Of a DNA stretch of 64,000 nt, positions 1 through 9,054 are shown in pieces (the stretch's first letter is position 1; each line of letters opens with the position of its first letter). The notes beneath the pieces were generated by a model. It was given only the letters and a program-made list of their open reading frames with translations, searched no databases and had not been told where the DNA came from. Source of the stretch: Streptomyces hokutonensis (lineage in GTDB: Bacteria > Actinomycetota > Actinomycetes > Streptomycetales > Streptomycetaceae); the NCBI RefSeq assembly GCF_000376565.1, contig NZ_BARG01000031.1, forward strand, positions 124,001-188,000, given 5' to 3'. The position numbers and the translations under genes were made by a program.

Positions 1-43
1 GGCCGCACGGCGCGCGAAGTCCGAGGCCGAGGACGCGAGTTAG
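1..43 (+). CDS. 3' end of an unidentified gene, truncated by the window start
   Basis: Reading from base 2, the first bases give a short Ala/Arg/Glu-rich tail (AARRAKSEAEDAS) closed by TAG at 41-43. The charged, low-hydrophobicity tail and the immediate convergent end of the neighbouring permease gene 7 bases later fit a real gene end. Only 13 residues are visible, so no family can be assigned. It could be chance reading frame. Confidence 0.3.
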   Translation, partial: AARRAKSEAEDAS

Positions 44-50
44 CAGGCGT

Positions 51-2837
51 TCATGTGAGGCGCAGTACCGCCCCCAAGCGGCGTCGGCGGGCGAGGACCG
101 TCTCGGTGGCCGCCGCCGTCAGGATCAGCGCGGTCACTCCGGCGACTAGGGCCAGGGTCAGTGAGTAGTCCGTCCGCAGCGCCGGCTGGGCGGGGCCGCC
201 GGTGAACTGCCGCAGGTCCAACGTCCCTGCCATCAGCCGTGGTTCGAGCAGCCCGAGCAGGGTGCCGCCCACTGCCGAGGCCACCGCCAGCGGCAGCAGT
301 TGCAGGAAGTGCAGTGCCCCGGCCTCTCTGCCGCCGAGTCCCAGTGTGCGCAGGAACGAAGTGGTGCGGCTGCGCTCGTCGGAGGTGAGCGTGAGTTCCA
401 GGGCGAGTGCGAGCAGGCCCGTCAGCGCGGCGAGGATCGAGGTGACGGTGTAGATCGTGCCGAGCCCTCGCGTCAGACCGTCCGCGCGCAGGGTGTCCAG
501 CGTCTCGGAGCGGACCCGGATCCGGGCCAGCGGCCCGAGCGTCCTGGCGGCCGCCGACCGCAGTGCGGCGGGTGGTGTGGTGGTGGGAGTGCCGCCCTTG
601 AGGAGCAACACCGTGCTTCCCGAGGGTTGTTGGGGCAGCAGACGGTCGGCGTCGGCGGTGGTGATCAGCAGCGGGGTTCCGGCGGGGATCAGTGCCGTGA
701 CCGGTCCGAGGAGGGGGTCGTCGAGTTGCGCGGCGGTGAGGGTGCCGACCGGCTTGAGGGTCCGGTCCACCGGAGGCCGGCCCGGGGTCACGACGGTGGT
801 GGTGAAGCCGCCGGTGCGCTCCCTCGCCCGGAGACCGGGGGAGAGGAAGGACGGCAGCGGGGTGCCCGAGTCGGCCGTGAGTCCGGACTGCAGGGCTTCG
901 GCCAGCGGTGACTTCGGGGCGACGGCGGCCAGTTGGCGGGGATCCACGGTGACCACGGCGACCTGGGGGATCGCCGCACCGTCGGCCTGTCCCGCCAGGT
1001 CGAGCATGCGCAGCCGCTGGACGGCGGTCCGTACACCGGTCGTGACGGCCCCGGTGGAGGCCGCGGTCCCGGACACGGTCGCGCTCGCGTCGGCGCCGGT
1101 GGTCCAGGCCGCTCCCGTGGTCAGACCGTCGTCGATCGTACGGTGCACCAGGCCGCCGAACACGGCCGTCCCCAGGGTCAACACCAGGACGAACAGGGCC
1201 AGTCCGGTCGCCGGCGCGTCATGGGCGGCCCGGGCCGCTCCGACGAAGCCCACTGTTCCCCGGCCGCGCCGGGCCCGCCGTAGCACCAGGCGCAGGACGA
1301 GCGGATAGATCCGCAGCAGGAGCAGTACGACGGCCAGCGCCACCAGCACCGGAACCGCGCCCAGGATCCCGTCGGGGCCCTGCGAGCGCAGCGCGACCAC
1401 CCCGGCCGCCGTCGTGAGCAGCACCGTCAGCTCCAGGACCAGGCGGCGGCCGACGACCGTCCTCCGGCGCGGGCGCCGCAGTCGGCCGGGTCTGCGCGGT
1501 TCGCGGACCGCGAGCCAGGTCATCAGCGGCACCGTCAGCGCCACCACGGCGGTGGCACAGGCGGCGGGCACCGGTTGCGGCGATCCGGAGGTGCCGGTGG
1601 GCGCGAGGGCCCGTCCCGCCGCCCAGCCGAGCAGCGCGGCGGTCAGGACCACCGGCCAGGCCACGGCACAGCGCAGCAGCACCAGCCGCGCGGTGGACGC
1701 GCCCCGCGCCCGCTGCAACCGCAGATGCGCCCGCCTTCGGCGCAGCAGCAGTCGTACCGCTACCGCCGCAGTGGCCAGCGTGACCGCGGCCAGCGCGTCG
1801 ACGGCGAACGTCGCGAGGGACCTGGCCTGTTGGTCCTGTGCGGTGAACGCGGCGAGCATCGGTGTCAGGAAGTCGGTCAGCAGCAGGGGGCCGGTGGTCT
1901 GGCCGTCGACCTGGCAGGCGATGTCGTTGGTGATCGGGTCGACTCCCTGGCACAGGGCGGCGCTCAGGTCCGCGCTGTAGTGGGACAGCGGTCCGGTCAG
2001 GGCGCGGGCCCGGTCGAGGGCAGCCCCGGACAGGTCCGCGCGCAGCTGCCAGGTCACGCGCGGGCCGCCCACTCCGGCGCCGGCCAGCAGGTCGGCGGCG
2101 TCGAGGCCGACGAGACCGCGGACGGCGAGCACGGTGCCCGCGGAACGCTCCTGAGGGTGGCGCGACGGCTGGTCCAGGGTCTCCCGGCCGGTCCAGAATC
2201 CGTCGGTCGCGGCCGTGGTGCGATAGACCCCGCTCACCACCAACTGCGCCTGGGGCGGGGCGTTCTGCGCCCCGGGCGTCTTGGCGAACCCGAGCGTCAG
2301 CCGGCTGCCGACCCGGACACCCAGCGCCCGCGCGATGGTCTGCGACAGCGCGATCTGGGGCGTGGTGGCAAGCGGTGTGCGGTCGGCCGGCGCGTGGCCG
2401 CTGACGTAGCGCAGATGGGCCCGCGCGGACGGCAGATAACTGACCGTCAGCTGGGTGCTGGTGGTCGCCGGTCCTGGTGGTCGCGGTGAGAGCAGGGACG
2501 CCTGGTCGTAGTCGTAGCTGCCGCCGCCGGTGAAGGACACGTGCCGGGCGGCTCCGCCGCCGAGCTGCTTGGTGAGGGTGCGGCCGGCGCCGAGCAGGGT
2601 GGCCATGTCCACGGCGGGCGGCTGGGTGTTGAAGACCTCCGGAGTGGTGCTCAGGCTGATCAGCGGCGCCTGGGACTGCGCCGCGTCGACCCGCTGCCGT
2701 AGCGCCCGGTCCTCCTGGCCGCCCGCGAAGGCGGGGGCCCAGGCGCACAGTGCCGTCAGGGCCAGGACCAGCGCGGCGAGGCAGGCCAGCAGGGGTAGGT
2801 CGCCCCGGGTCTCCCTGCGGATCAAACGGCGCGTCAC
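51..2837 (-). CDS. FtsX/MacB-like ABC transporter permease (928 aa)
   Basis: Large integral membrane protein of the FtsX-like permease family, which in ABC systems moves lipoproteins, peptides or drugs or drives periplasmic enzymes. The chosen GTG start at 2837 puts a basic stretch (VTRRLIRRETRGD) directly before the first membrane helix (LPLLACLAALVLALTALCAW). A large extracytoplasmic region follows (residues about 50-290), then a first helix bundle, a second extracytoplasmic domain and a C-terminal helix bundle ending RRRRLGAVLRLT. The layout is the usual double-FtsX arrangement. It lies 23 bases downstream of a second permease on the same strand, so the two probably form one operon and a heterodimer. 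No ATP-binding subunit is visible in the window. Substrate unknown. Confidence 0.85.
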   Translation of the reverse strand: MTRRLIRRETRGDLPLLACLAALVLALTALCAWAPAFAGGQEDRALRQRVDAAQSQAPLISLSTTPEVFNTQPPAVDMATLLGAGRTLTKQLGGGAARHVSFTGGGSYDYDQASLLSPRPPGPATTSTQLTVSYLPSARAHLRYVSGHAPADRTPLATTPQIALSQTIARALGVRVGSRLTLGFAKTPGAQNAPPQAQLVVSGVYRTTAATDGFWTGRETLDQPSRHPQERSAGTVLAVRGLVGLDAADLLAGAGVGGPRVTWQLRADLSGAALDRARALTGPLSHYSADLSAALCQGVDPITNDIACQVDGQTTGPLLLTDFLTPMLAAFTAQDQQARSLATFAVDALAAVTLATAAVAVRLLLRRRRAHLRLQRARGASTARLVLLRCAVAWPVVLTAALLGWAAGRALAPTGTSGSPQPVPAACATAVVALTVPLMTWLAVREPRRPGRLRRPRRRTVVGRRLVLELTVLLTTAAGVVALRSQGPDGILGAVPVLVALAVVLLLLRIYPLVLRLVLRRARRGRGTVGFVGAARAAHDAPATGLALFVLVLTLGTAVFGGLVHRTIDDGLTTGAAWTTGADASATVSGTAASTGAVTTGVRTAVQRLRMLDLAGQADGAAIPQVAVVTVDPRQLAAVAPKSPLAEALQSGLTADSGTPLPSFLSPGLRARERTGGFTTTVVTPGRPPVDRTLKPVGTLTAAQLDDPLLGPVTALIPAGTPLLITTADADRLLPQQPSGSTVLLLKGGTPTTTPPAALRSAAARTLGPLARIRVRSETLDTLRADGLTRGLGTIYTVTSILAALTGLLALALELTLTSDERSRTTSFLRTLGLGGREAGALHFLQLLPLAVASAVGGTLLGLLEPRLMAGTLDLRQFTGGPAQPALRTDYSLTLALVAGVTALILTAAATETVLARRRRLGAVLRLT

Positions 2838-2860
2838 TGAATCGATTCCGGCCGTACGGC

Positions 2861-5800
2861 TCAACGGTCTTCCCCCGCTCGCAGCACACGCACCAGGTCC
2901 ACCCGGGACAGCAGGCGGGCCAGTGCCAGGACGACCGCGCTGATGACGAGCGCCGTCGCCAGCGCGGTCAGGGCCACGGTGCCCCAGGGGATGATCTGCG
3001 GGAGCGGCGGATAGGGGGCCTGCCCGCTGTCGTCCACGGTGACCAGCGGCAGGACAGCCGCCGCCAGGGCCATGCCCATCAACGCCCCCGGGACCACCGC
3101 GAACAGCGCCAGACTCAGCTGCTCGGCGCCCAGCAGCGCGGACAGGCTCTGGGCGCGGACGCCGATCGCCCGCAGCAGGGCGAACTCCTTGCGCCGCTGC
3201 CGGGTGGAGACCACCGCGTGCACGGTGAAGGCGATGACCGCGAAACCGGGGGCGAGATAGCGGACCAGTTCCAGCGTCCGGCGCAGTCCGGTGCGGAAGG
3301 GGTCGGCCCGGAGGGACGCGGCGGTCTGCGCCGTGGTGGTGACCCGGCCCAGCGCCGGCTGTGCCTCCACGGCGGCGGCCGTACGCGCGCTGTCGCTGCT
3401 GTCGAGCCACCAGAACGCGGGGTCCTCCTGGTCCACGCCGGCCTGTGTCATCGCGGTGGCGAGTTGCCGCTGATCGGCGATCAAATGCCCTTGACCGCGG
3501 CCCAGTCCGGGCAGCGAGTCGACCTTGCCCACGATGCGGGCGGTGATCCGGCCCTCGCCCAGGTCCAGGGTGGTCGTGCCGCCCACGCTCAGCCGTGCCT
3601 GGCGCAGCGTCGTCGCGTCGGCGCGCACCGGAAGCGGCGCCGGACCGCCCGCCGGACCCGCGACCAGCCGCACCTGGCTGCCGGCCTGGGTGTCGTAGTC
3701 GCTGTCGGACAGACCGCCGAAGGCGTCCGAGGTCGCCCGGGAGGGCCGCATGCCGGTGCTGATGACGGTCCGGAGCACGTTGCTGCTGCCGGGAGCGATC
3801 GAGCACACCCCGGAGGTGCCCGGTTCGTAGCTGTCGGTCAACTGCCCTTTGCAGGCGCCCTCGGTGGAGTCGGCGGCGTGGTCCGTGCCGTCGGCCCAGA
3901 CCTGCCCGCCGGGGAGCCGGGTGACCCAGCTGTCCGTGGTGGCGCGCGCGCCGACCCGGATCAGATCGAGGTCCAGGCGCGCGGGAGGCGTGTTCGGCTG
4001 TGGCAGGACGTTGACGGCCGTCACGGTCAGTGGATAGGCCCTCGGGTGGCCGCCGCTCAGCGCCACGCCGAGCGGGATCGCGACGGTGTGTCTGGTTCCG
4101 TCGGCGGTGGGCAGCCGGGTGGTCACGACGCCGACGAGGCCGGACGCGTCCTGCACGGTCAGCTCCAGGCTCGGTGCCACGCGGTTGCCGTCGCTGCGCA
4201 GCCGCTCGTCCAGCAGCAGCGCGGTCGGACGCCCGGGGAGCGGTATGCCGGGGACGACCGGTGCCGGGGTGCGGGGAGCGGGTCCGCCGACCGTGCCGAC
4301 CAGGTCCTCGGTGGCGCCGCCGGGCAGGTTCACCGTCGACCGGGTCACCGGGGCCACGTCGGTCACCGCGGGTAGGGCGCGATAGGCGGCGCCCAGGACG
4401 GAGGAGGGGTAGCCGTCGTCCGCCGACGGGGTGATCCGCACGTCCGCGCCGACGGTGAACGCGGCCCGCTCCGACGCCAGACCGCCAAGACAGGCCAGCG
4501 CGGTGGTGGCGAAGGCGCTCACCGACATGGCCAGGCACATCAGCACCACCGGGCCCGCGTTGCGCGCCGCCCGCCGGCCCAACTGCCAACCGGCCAGCGG
4601 GAGTACGAGCCCCCGACCGCGTCGGCCGTACGCGTCCAGCAGCAGCGAGGTCAGCGGCAGCAGCCGCAGCAGCAGGAGCGCGGCGGCACCGGCCACCAGG
4701 GTCGGCACCAGGACCAGCACCGGGTCGGCGGAGGCGCTCCCGGTGCCCATGTCGGCGATCAGCGAGTGGTGCCGCCGTAGCTCCAGATAGCCCAGGGCCG
4801 CGACGGCCAGCAGGGCCAGGTCGGCACCCAGCCGCTGTGCGGCGGCGGCCCGTGCGCCTCGGGTCGGCCGCGAGCGCGCCGACGGGAGCACGGGCAGCAG
4901 GACCGCCGCCGCATGCACCAGCAGGGTCAGCCCTACGGCCGCCCACGCGTCGGTGCCCCGGCTGCCGGGGTGCAGCAGCCCGGCCAGGAAGGGGGCGGCG
5001 ACGGCGGCCGGGACACCGGTGAGCGCCCACTCGGCCGCCGCGCCGCGCAGCAGCCTCGGGGTGCCGGCGCCTCTGGCCTGCTGGAGCGCCAGTTCCTCGC
5101 GCCGGCGCACGGTCAGTTCGCGGGCGGCCAGCACCAGAGTGGCGAGGGCGAGGACCGCCAGCAGCACGCTGGGCAGGTACAGCGAGGACCGGGCCGCCAC
5201 CGTCGGGACCGTCAGGTCGTCGATCGCGCCCGGCAGTCCGGAGGCCACCGTCACATCGGCCAGCGACGGCTGATGTCCCCGGAACACCGACACTCCGCTC
5301 TGGCTGCCGGAGAAGGCGCGCAGCCGGTCGCGCAGCGCGGTGAGGCCGTCCGCGTCGAGCCGGGAGAGGTCGGGCTGCACACTCCAGTGGGCCGTCAGAT
5401 GCCCGTTCAGGACGGCGCTGCCGTTGAGAGCCGACGGCGAGACCACCAGCAGGTCCTGGTCCGCGGTCTCTCCTTCGGCGAGGTCGCCGGCCATCGCGGG
5501 CCAGAACCCGACGGCACCGGTCGCCCGGAAGACGCCGGTGATCCGCAGGGTCATGGCGCGGTTGAAGGCGTCCCGCACGCGGAGGGTGGAGCCGGGACCG
5601 AGGCCCAGACGTTTCGCCAGCGCGTCCGGCACCGCCGTGTCGACCGGGGCGGTGGACCCGGTGGAGACCCTGACCTCGGGCAGCGAGGTGAACGCGCCGG
5701 CCGGGGCGTCTGCGGTGCCGGCGGGCCACCGCCCTGCGGTCAACCGCGCGAACCCGCCCCCGTCCTGCACCGCGACCGGATGCAGCCCGGTGCCTCCCGG

Positions 5801-6232
5801 GGTGCGCGGTGCGCCCGCGACCCCGTCGACGCCCGTCACCGAGACCGGCGAGGTGCCCAGCAGCCCCACATACGTCCGCTGCGGCACCCCGGCGAACACC
5901 CGGTCGGCGGCGGCCCGCACATCGCGGTCGGCGGCGGCCATGCCTCCGGCCCGGAAGGAGGCGTTGACGTTCACCTGCGCGTCGAGGTCGGCGGCCAGCC
6001 GCCGTACGGCACCGGCCTGCACCGAACTGCCCGCGAGTGCCGCGAGGGCGGCCAGTGCCGTCGCGCACAGCAGTACGGTCACCGCGACGGCGGCCAGCAC
6101 CAGCCCGTGCTGGGCGGCCCGCCTGGCGACCACGGGAAGCCGCCGCCGGGCCGGACGCGGAGCACCCGGGCCTCGCCGCGGCGAAGACCTGACGGCCGTG
6201 GCGACCACATGAACCCCCGCAGAATCGAACAT
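2861..6232 (-). CDS. FtsX/MacB-like ABC transporter permease (1123 aa)
   Basis: Second, larger FtsX-family permease. A basic N-terminus is followed by a first helix near residues 43-68 (LVLAAVAVTVLLCATALAAL), a long extracytoplasmic MacB_PCD-like region to about residue 340, several helices with the cytoplasmic loop RELTVRRREELALQQARG typical of FtsX domains, a second extracytoplasmic domain, and a final helix group containing TRQRRKEFALLRAIGVRA. That motif (K/R-EFALLRAIG) is the hallmark FtsX cytoplasmic loop. It ends LVRVLRAGEDR. The start is uncertain: ATG at 6232 gives a short polar extension and internal Val starts a few codons later are possible. Likely partner of the downstream permease. 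Confidence 0.85.
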   Translation of the reverse strand: MFDSAGVHVVATAVRSSPRRGPGAPRPARRRLPVVARRAAQHGLVLAAVAVTVLLCATALAALAALAGSSVQAGAVRRLAADLDAQVNVNASFRAGGMAAADRDVRAAADRVFAGVPQRTYVGLLGTSPVSVTGVDGVAGAPRTPGGTGLHPVAVQDGGGFARLTAGRWPAGTADAPAGAFTSLPEVRVSTGSTAPVDTAVPDALAKRLGLGPGSTLRVRDAFNRAMTLRITGVFRATGAVGFWPAMAGDLAEGETADQDLLVVSPSALNGSAVLNGHLTAHWSVQPDLSRLDADGLTALRDRLRAFSGSQSGVSVFRGHQPSLADVTVASGLPGAIDDLTVPTVAARSSLYLPSVLLAVLALATLVLAARELTVRRREELALQQARGAGTPRLLRGAAAEWALTGVPAAVAAPFLAGLLHPGSRGTDAWAAVGLTLLVHAAAVLLPVLPSARSRPTRGARAAAAQRLGADLALLAVAALGYLELRRHHSLIADMGTGSASADPVLVLVPTLVAGAAALLLLRLLPLTSLLLDAYGRRGRGLVLPLAGWQLGRRAARNAGPVVLMCLAMSVSAFATTALACLGGLASERAAFTVGADVRITPSADDGYPSSVLGAAYRALPAVTDVAPVTRSTVNLPGGATEDLVGTVGGPAPRTPAPVVPGIPLPGRPTALLLDERLRSDGNRVAPSLELTVQDASGLVGVVTTRLPTADGTRHTVAIPLGVALSGGHPRAYPLTVTAVNVLPQPNTPPARLDLDLIRVGARATTDSWVTRLPGGQVWADGTDHAADSTEGACKGQLTDSYEPGTSGVCSIAPGSSNVLRTVISTGMRPSRATSDAFGGLSDSDYDTQAGSQVRLVAGPAGGPAPLPVRADATTLRQARLSVGGTTTLDLGEGRITARIVGKVDSLPGLGRGQGHLIADQRQLATAMTQAGVDQEDPAFWWLDSSDSARTAAAVEAQPALGRVTTTAQTAASLRADPFRTGLRRTLELVRYLAPGFAVIAFTVHAVVSTRQRRKEFALLRAIGVRAQSLSALLGAEQLSLALFAVVPGALMGMALAAAVLPLVTVDDSGQAPYPPLPQIIPWGTVALTALATALVISAVVLALARLLSRVDLVRVLRAGEDR

Positions 6233-6396
6233 GTGACGTACGGCGCGCCACAGTCCTACCAGGCACGCTTCGGGCGACGCAAGAAACGCCGATCACCGGC
6301 GCCCGCGAACTGACCTTGCGGATGGCCTCGGTTGAGGGGCGGGAACGGTGCTTGTACCACCGGCCGCACGCTGCTGACCAGGGATTCGGCCGCCGC

Positions 6397-6417
6397 GTTC
6401 AGGTTGTGTTCAGGCTC
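6397..6417. promoter_or_regulatory. 11-bp-period direct repeat upstream of the COG4705 gene
   Basis: GTTCAGG occurs at 6397-6403 and again at 6408-6414, exactly one helical turn apart. Direct repeats with 11-bp period are the usual target form for OmpR/PhoP-family response regulators, and such a regulator is encoded nearby at 9051-9713. The rest of the 6233-6510 interval shows no gene. Binding is inferred only. Confidence 0.35.
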
Positions 6418-6510
6418 GGACGGGCCTCGGCCAACTCACGCACCAGAAGCACCAAAGCTCTGGCAAAGGGGGCTGGGGCCAGCGCCGGACACCGTGCCAT
6501 CGTGCCTGCC

Positions 6511-7305
6511 ATGACGACAGATCACCTCACGCACCGACGGCCCCCGGGCCACGTACGACACACGGCGAGCAAGGTGCCGGAGGTGACCGTCTACTTCTGG
6601 ATCATCAAGGTACTGACGACCGGCATGGGCGAGACGGCCTCCGACTTCCTGGCGCACGCGTTCGGCCCGATCCCCGCCGTCGGCCTCGGCGGCCTCGCCC
6701 TGGTGGCCGCCCTCGTGGTGCAGCTCACCGTCCGGCGCTACGTGGCCTGGATCTACTGGACCGCGGTCGTCATGGTCAGCGTCTTCGGCACGATGGCCGC
6801 CGACGTCTTGCACGTCGGCCTCGGTGTGCCGTACGCGGTCTCGACACCGTTCTTCATGCTCGCGCTGGCCGCGGTCTTCGCTCTCTGGTACCGCTCCGAA
6901 GGCACCCTGTCCATCCACAGCATCCACACCCGGCGCCGCGAACTCTTCTACTGGGCAACCGTGTTGGCCACCTTCGCCCTGGGCACAGCCGCCGGGGACC
7001 TCACCGCCACGATCGGCCTCGGCTACCTGGGCTCCGCCGTCCTCTACGCCGTCGCGATCGCCGTTCCCGCAATCGCCCACCGGTGGGGCGCCCTGAACGC
7101 GGTGGCCGCGTTCTGGACGGCGTACGTCATCACCCGCCCGCTCGGCGCCTCCGTCGCCGACTGGATGGCCGTAAGCCACGGCCGCGGCGGCCTCGCCATG
7201 GGGCTCGGCCCGGTCACACTCTCCTGGACGGTGGCCATCCTCGGCTTCGTGGGGTACCTGGCGTTCACCCGCAAGGATGTCGGGCAGGGCGCGGCGTCGG
7301 CATGA
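6511..7305 (+). CDS. COG4705 family membrane protein (264 aa)
   Basis: Multi-pass membrane protein of the uncharacterised COG4705 family. Motifs seen are KVPEVTVYFWIIKVLTTGMG and GETASDFL near the N-terminus, then about eight hydrophobic helices, with HTRRRELFYWATVLATFALG and GTAAGDLTATIGLGYLGS in the second half. The internal similarity of the T-GMGETASDF and T-ALGTAAGDL segments suggests two related halves. The ATG at 6511 is chosen because the hydrophobic core starts soon after it. Its last residues (KDVGQGAASA) lie inside the first unit of a tandem repeat shared with the kinase gene end, so the C-terminus may have been altered by that rearrangement. Function unknown; such genes often sit beside two-component systems. 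Confidence 0.85.
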   Translation: MTTDHLTHRRPPGHVRHTASKVPEVTVYFWIIKVLTTGMGETASDFLAHAFGPIPAVGLGGLALVAALVVQLTVRRYVAWIYWTAVVMVSVFGTMAADVLHVGLGVPYAVSTPFFMLALAAVFALWYRSEGTLSIHSIHTRRRELFYWATVLATFALGTAAGDLTATIGLGYLGSAVLYAVAIAVPAIAHRWGALNAVAAFWTAYVITRPLGASVADWMAVSHGRGGLAMGLGPVTLSWTVAILGFVGYLAFTRKDVGQGAASA

Positions 7306-7790
7306 GGTGAGGGGCAGGTGCGCGGTCGGCCCGCGGGCAGTGTGACCAGGAACCGTGTTCCGGGTGCGTGCCCGGGGTCGTACGTCACGTCGCCGCCGGC
7401 GGCGGAGCGGGCGAGGCGTCGGGCCAGGGGCAGATCGAGGCCCGTCCTGCCAAGGATGTTGGGCAGGGCGGCATGAGGTGAGGGGCAGGTTCGTGGTCGG
7501 CCTGCGGGGAGTGTGACCAGGAACCGTGTTCCGGGTGCGTGTCCGGCGTCGTATGTCACTTCGCTGCCGGCGGAGCGGGCGGGTGTCGGGCGTGGGGTAC
7601 TTCGAGGCTGGCCCCGCCAAGGATGTCGGGCAGGGCGGTTCGGGGTGGGGGCAGGTTCGTGGTCAGCCCGCGGGGAGTGTGACCAGGAACCGTGTTCCGG
7701 GTGTGTGCCCGGCGTCGTGCGTCACTTCGCCGCCGGCGGAGCGGGCGAGGCGTCGGGCCAGGGGCAGGCCGAGGCCCGCCCCGCCGTGGC
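7273..7790. repeat. Three tandem copies of the 3' end of the histidine kinase gene
   Basis: The anchor AAGGATGTYGGGCAGGGC recurs at 7273, 7452 and 7619, and a second anchor GTGTGACCAGGAACCGTGTT recurs at 7340, 7511 and 7677. The unit is therefore about 166-179 bp, present three times. On the minus strand every copy still encodes the kinase tail GTRFLVTLPAG. Only the copy at about 7619-7790 belongs to the intact gene and has the stop codon at 7663. In the two other copies the stop is lost and the frame runs on, so they are vestigial duplicates. The stretch 7306-7662 contains no other gene. Confidence 0.9.
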
Positions 7791-9054
7791 CGTCGGCCGG
7801 GTCCGCCCGTCGGCCGGGCTCGAAGAGCAGCCCGGTGAAAGCGGGCGGTACGCCCGGGCCGTCGTCGGTGATGTCGACGCCCACACCGTCGGGCGTGCGG
7901 TGCACGCGGACGGCGACGGTGGAGCGGGCGTAGCGGCAGGCGTTGGCGAGGAGTGGGCTGACGATGCGTTCGAGGAGGGCGGGCGGTACTCCGGCCACCA
8001 GGGACGGGCCGTCGACGGTGACCGTCAACTCGCCCGGCACACACAGGACTTCGGCCGGCCGCCGCAGCGTGGACAGCATCTGCGCGGTGCCCGGAGCGGT
8101 GAGCGTGCCGTCGCGGGCGTCGGCCAGCAGGGTGTCGCAGATCGTGCGCATGGACTCGGCGGCCTCCGCGATGACCTGGTGGCTGGCGTCGGTCTGGTCG
8201 GCCGTGCGGGGTCGGGCCCGCCACCAGTCGAGCTCGGCGATGATCCGGCTCAGGGGCGTACGCAGCTCGTGCGAGAGTTCCCCGGTGAGCTGCCGCTCAT
8301 GGCGCAGCAGGGTGCGGATACGGTCGAGGATGGCGTCCAACGACGCGCCGAGACGGGCGAGTTCGGCCGGGTGCCGCATGCTGCCGAAGCGTTCCCCGGA
8401 GGCCACGGCGCTCCACTGGCCGGCCTGGTCGGTCATCGTGCGGACCGGGCGCAGGGCGCGGCCGACCGCCAGGCGGGTCAGGACGTAGGTGCAGGCGAGC
8501 ATGACCGCGTCCAGGGCGAGCGATCCCAGGAGCAGGGTGTCGGCCGAACTCCGGTACGGGGAGAGGTCCAGCGCGGTGACGACGGTGGCGCCGCCGGAGA
8601 TCGGGTAGGAGCACAGGCGCAGTGGGCCCCCCGCGTCCGCGGTGACGCACCGCTGTCCGCCTCGGGAGGCGAGCGCGTCGGCGACCCGGGTCAGATGGCC
8701 CGCGGCCGGCGGCGCCTCCAGGAGCCGTCGGCCGGAGTAGATCCACACGTCGGAGTCGAGGAGTTCGTCGTGGGAGGTCTCCAGGACGCGCACCGTCGGG
8801 CCGCTGGTGTCGACCGTGGTCGCGACGGCCGCCGCGCGGGTGCGCAGTTCGTCGTCCGCCTGGTGCTGGAGGCGATGGCCGGCCACGGAGTTGAAGGCGA
8901 CGGTCAGGACCAGCATCAGCAGCGTGGCCGTGACGAGAGCCACCAGCGAGAGCCGGCCGCGGAGCGTACGGGGCGCCGCACGGCGCAGGAGGGCGGTCGC
9001 GCGCCACCGGCGACGGGCACCGTTCACGCGCCACCGGTGCAGGACACCGCTCAT
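7663..9054 (-). CDS. Two-component sensor histidine kinase (463 aa)
   Basis: Membrane sensor kinase. Residues about 36-56 form the first helix (LSLVALVTATLLMLVLTVAF), an extracytoplasmic sensor region follows to about residue 165, then a second helix (LLLGSLALDAVMLACTYVLT), a HAMP-like linker, and a HisKA segment with the phospho-acceptor His in LTGELSHELRTPLSRI. The ATPase domain shows an N-box (LLANACRYA), G1 (DITDDGPGVP) and G2 (GGAGLGLPLARRLA). Its ATG at 9054 overlaps the regulator stop (ATGA), so the pair is translationally coupled. The 3' end lies in the tandem repeat described separately. Stimulus unknown. Confidence 0.93.
   Translation of the reverse strand: MSGVLHRWRVNGARRRWRATALLRRAAPRTLRGRLSLVALVTATLLMLVLTVAFNSVAGHRLQHQADDELRTRAAAVATTVDTSGPTVRVLETSHDELLDSDVWIYSGRRLLEAPPAAGHLTRVADALASRGGQRCVTADAGGPLRLCSYPISGGATVVTALDLSPYRSSADTLLLGSLALDAVMLACTYVLTRLAVGRALRPVRTMTDQAGQWSAVASGERFGSMRHPAELARLGASLDAILDRIRTLLRHERQLTGELSHELRTPLSRIIAELDWWRARPRTADQTDASHQVIAEAAESMRTICDTLLADARDGTLTAPGTAQMLSTLRRPAEVLCVPGELTVTVDGPSLVAGVPPALLERIVSPLLANACRYARSTVAVRVHRTPDGVGVDITDDGPGVPPAFTGLLFEPGRRADPADGHGGAGLGLPLARRLARSAGGEVTHDAGHTPGTRFLVTLPAG

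Noticed and set aside
51..6296. A 2081-codon continuous minus-strand frame spanning both permease genes
   Set aside because: Only the last ~928 codons look like protein (membrane helices, FtsX domains). The rest is an Arg/Gly/Ala-rich shadow of the second permease in another frame.
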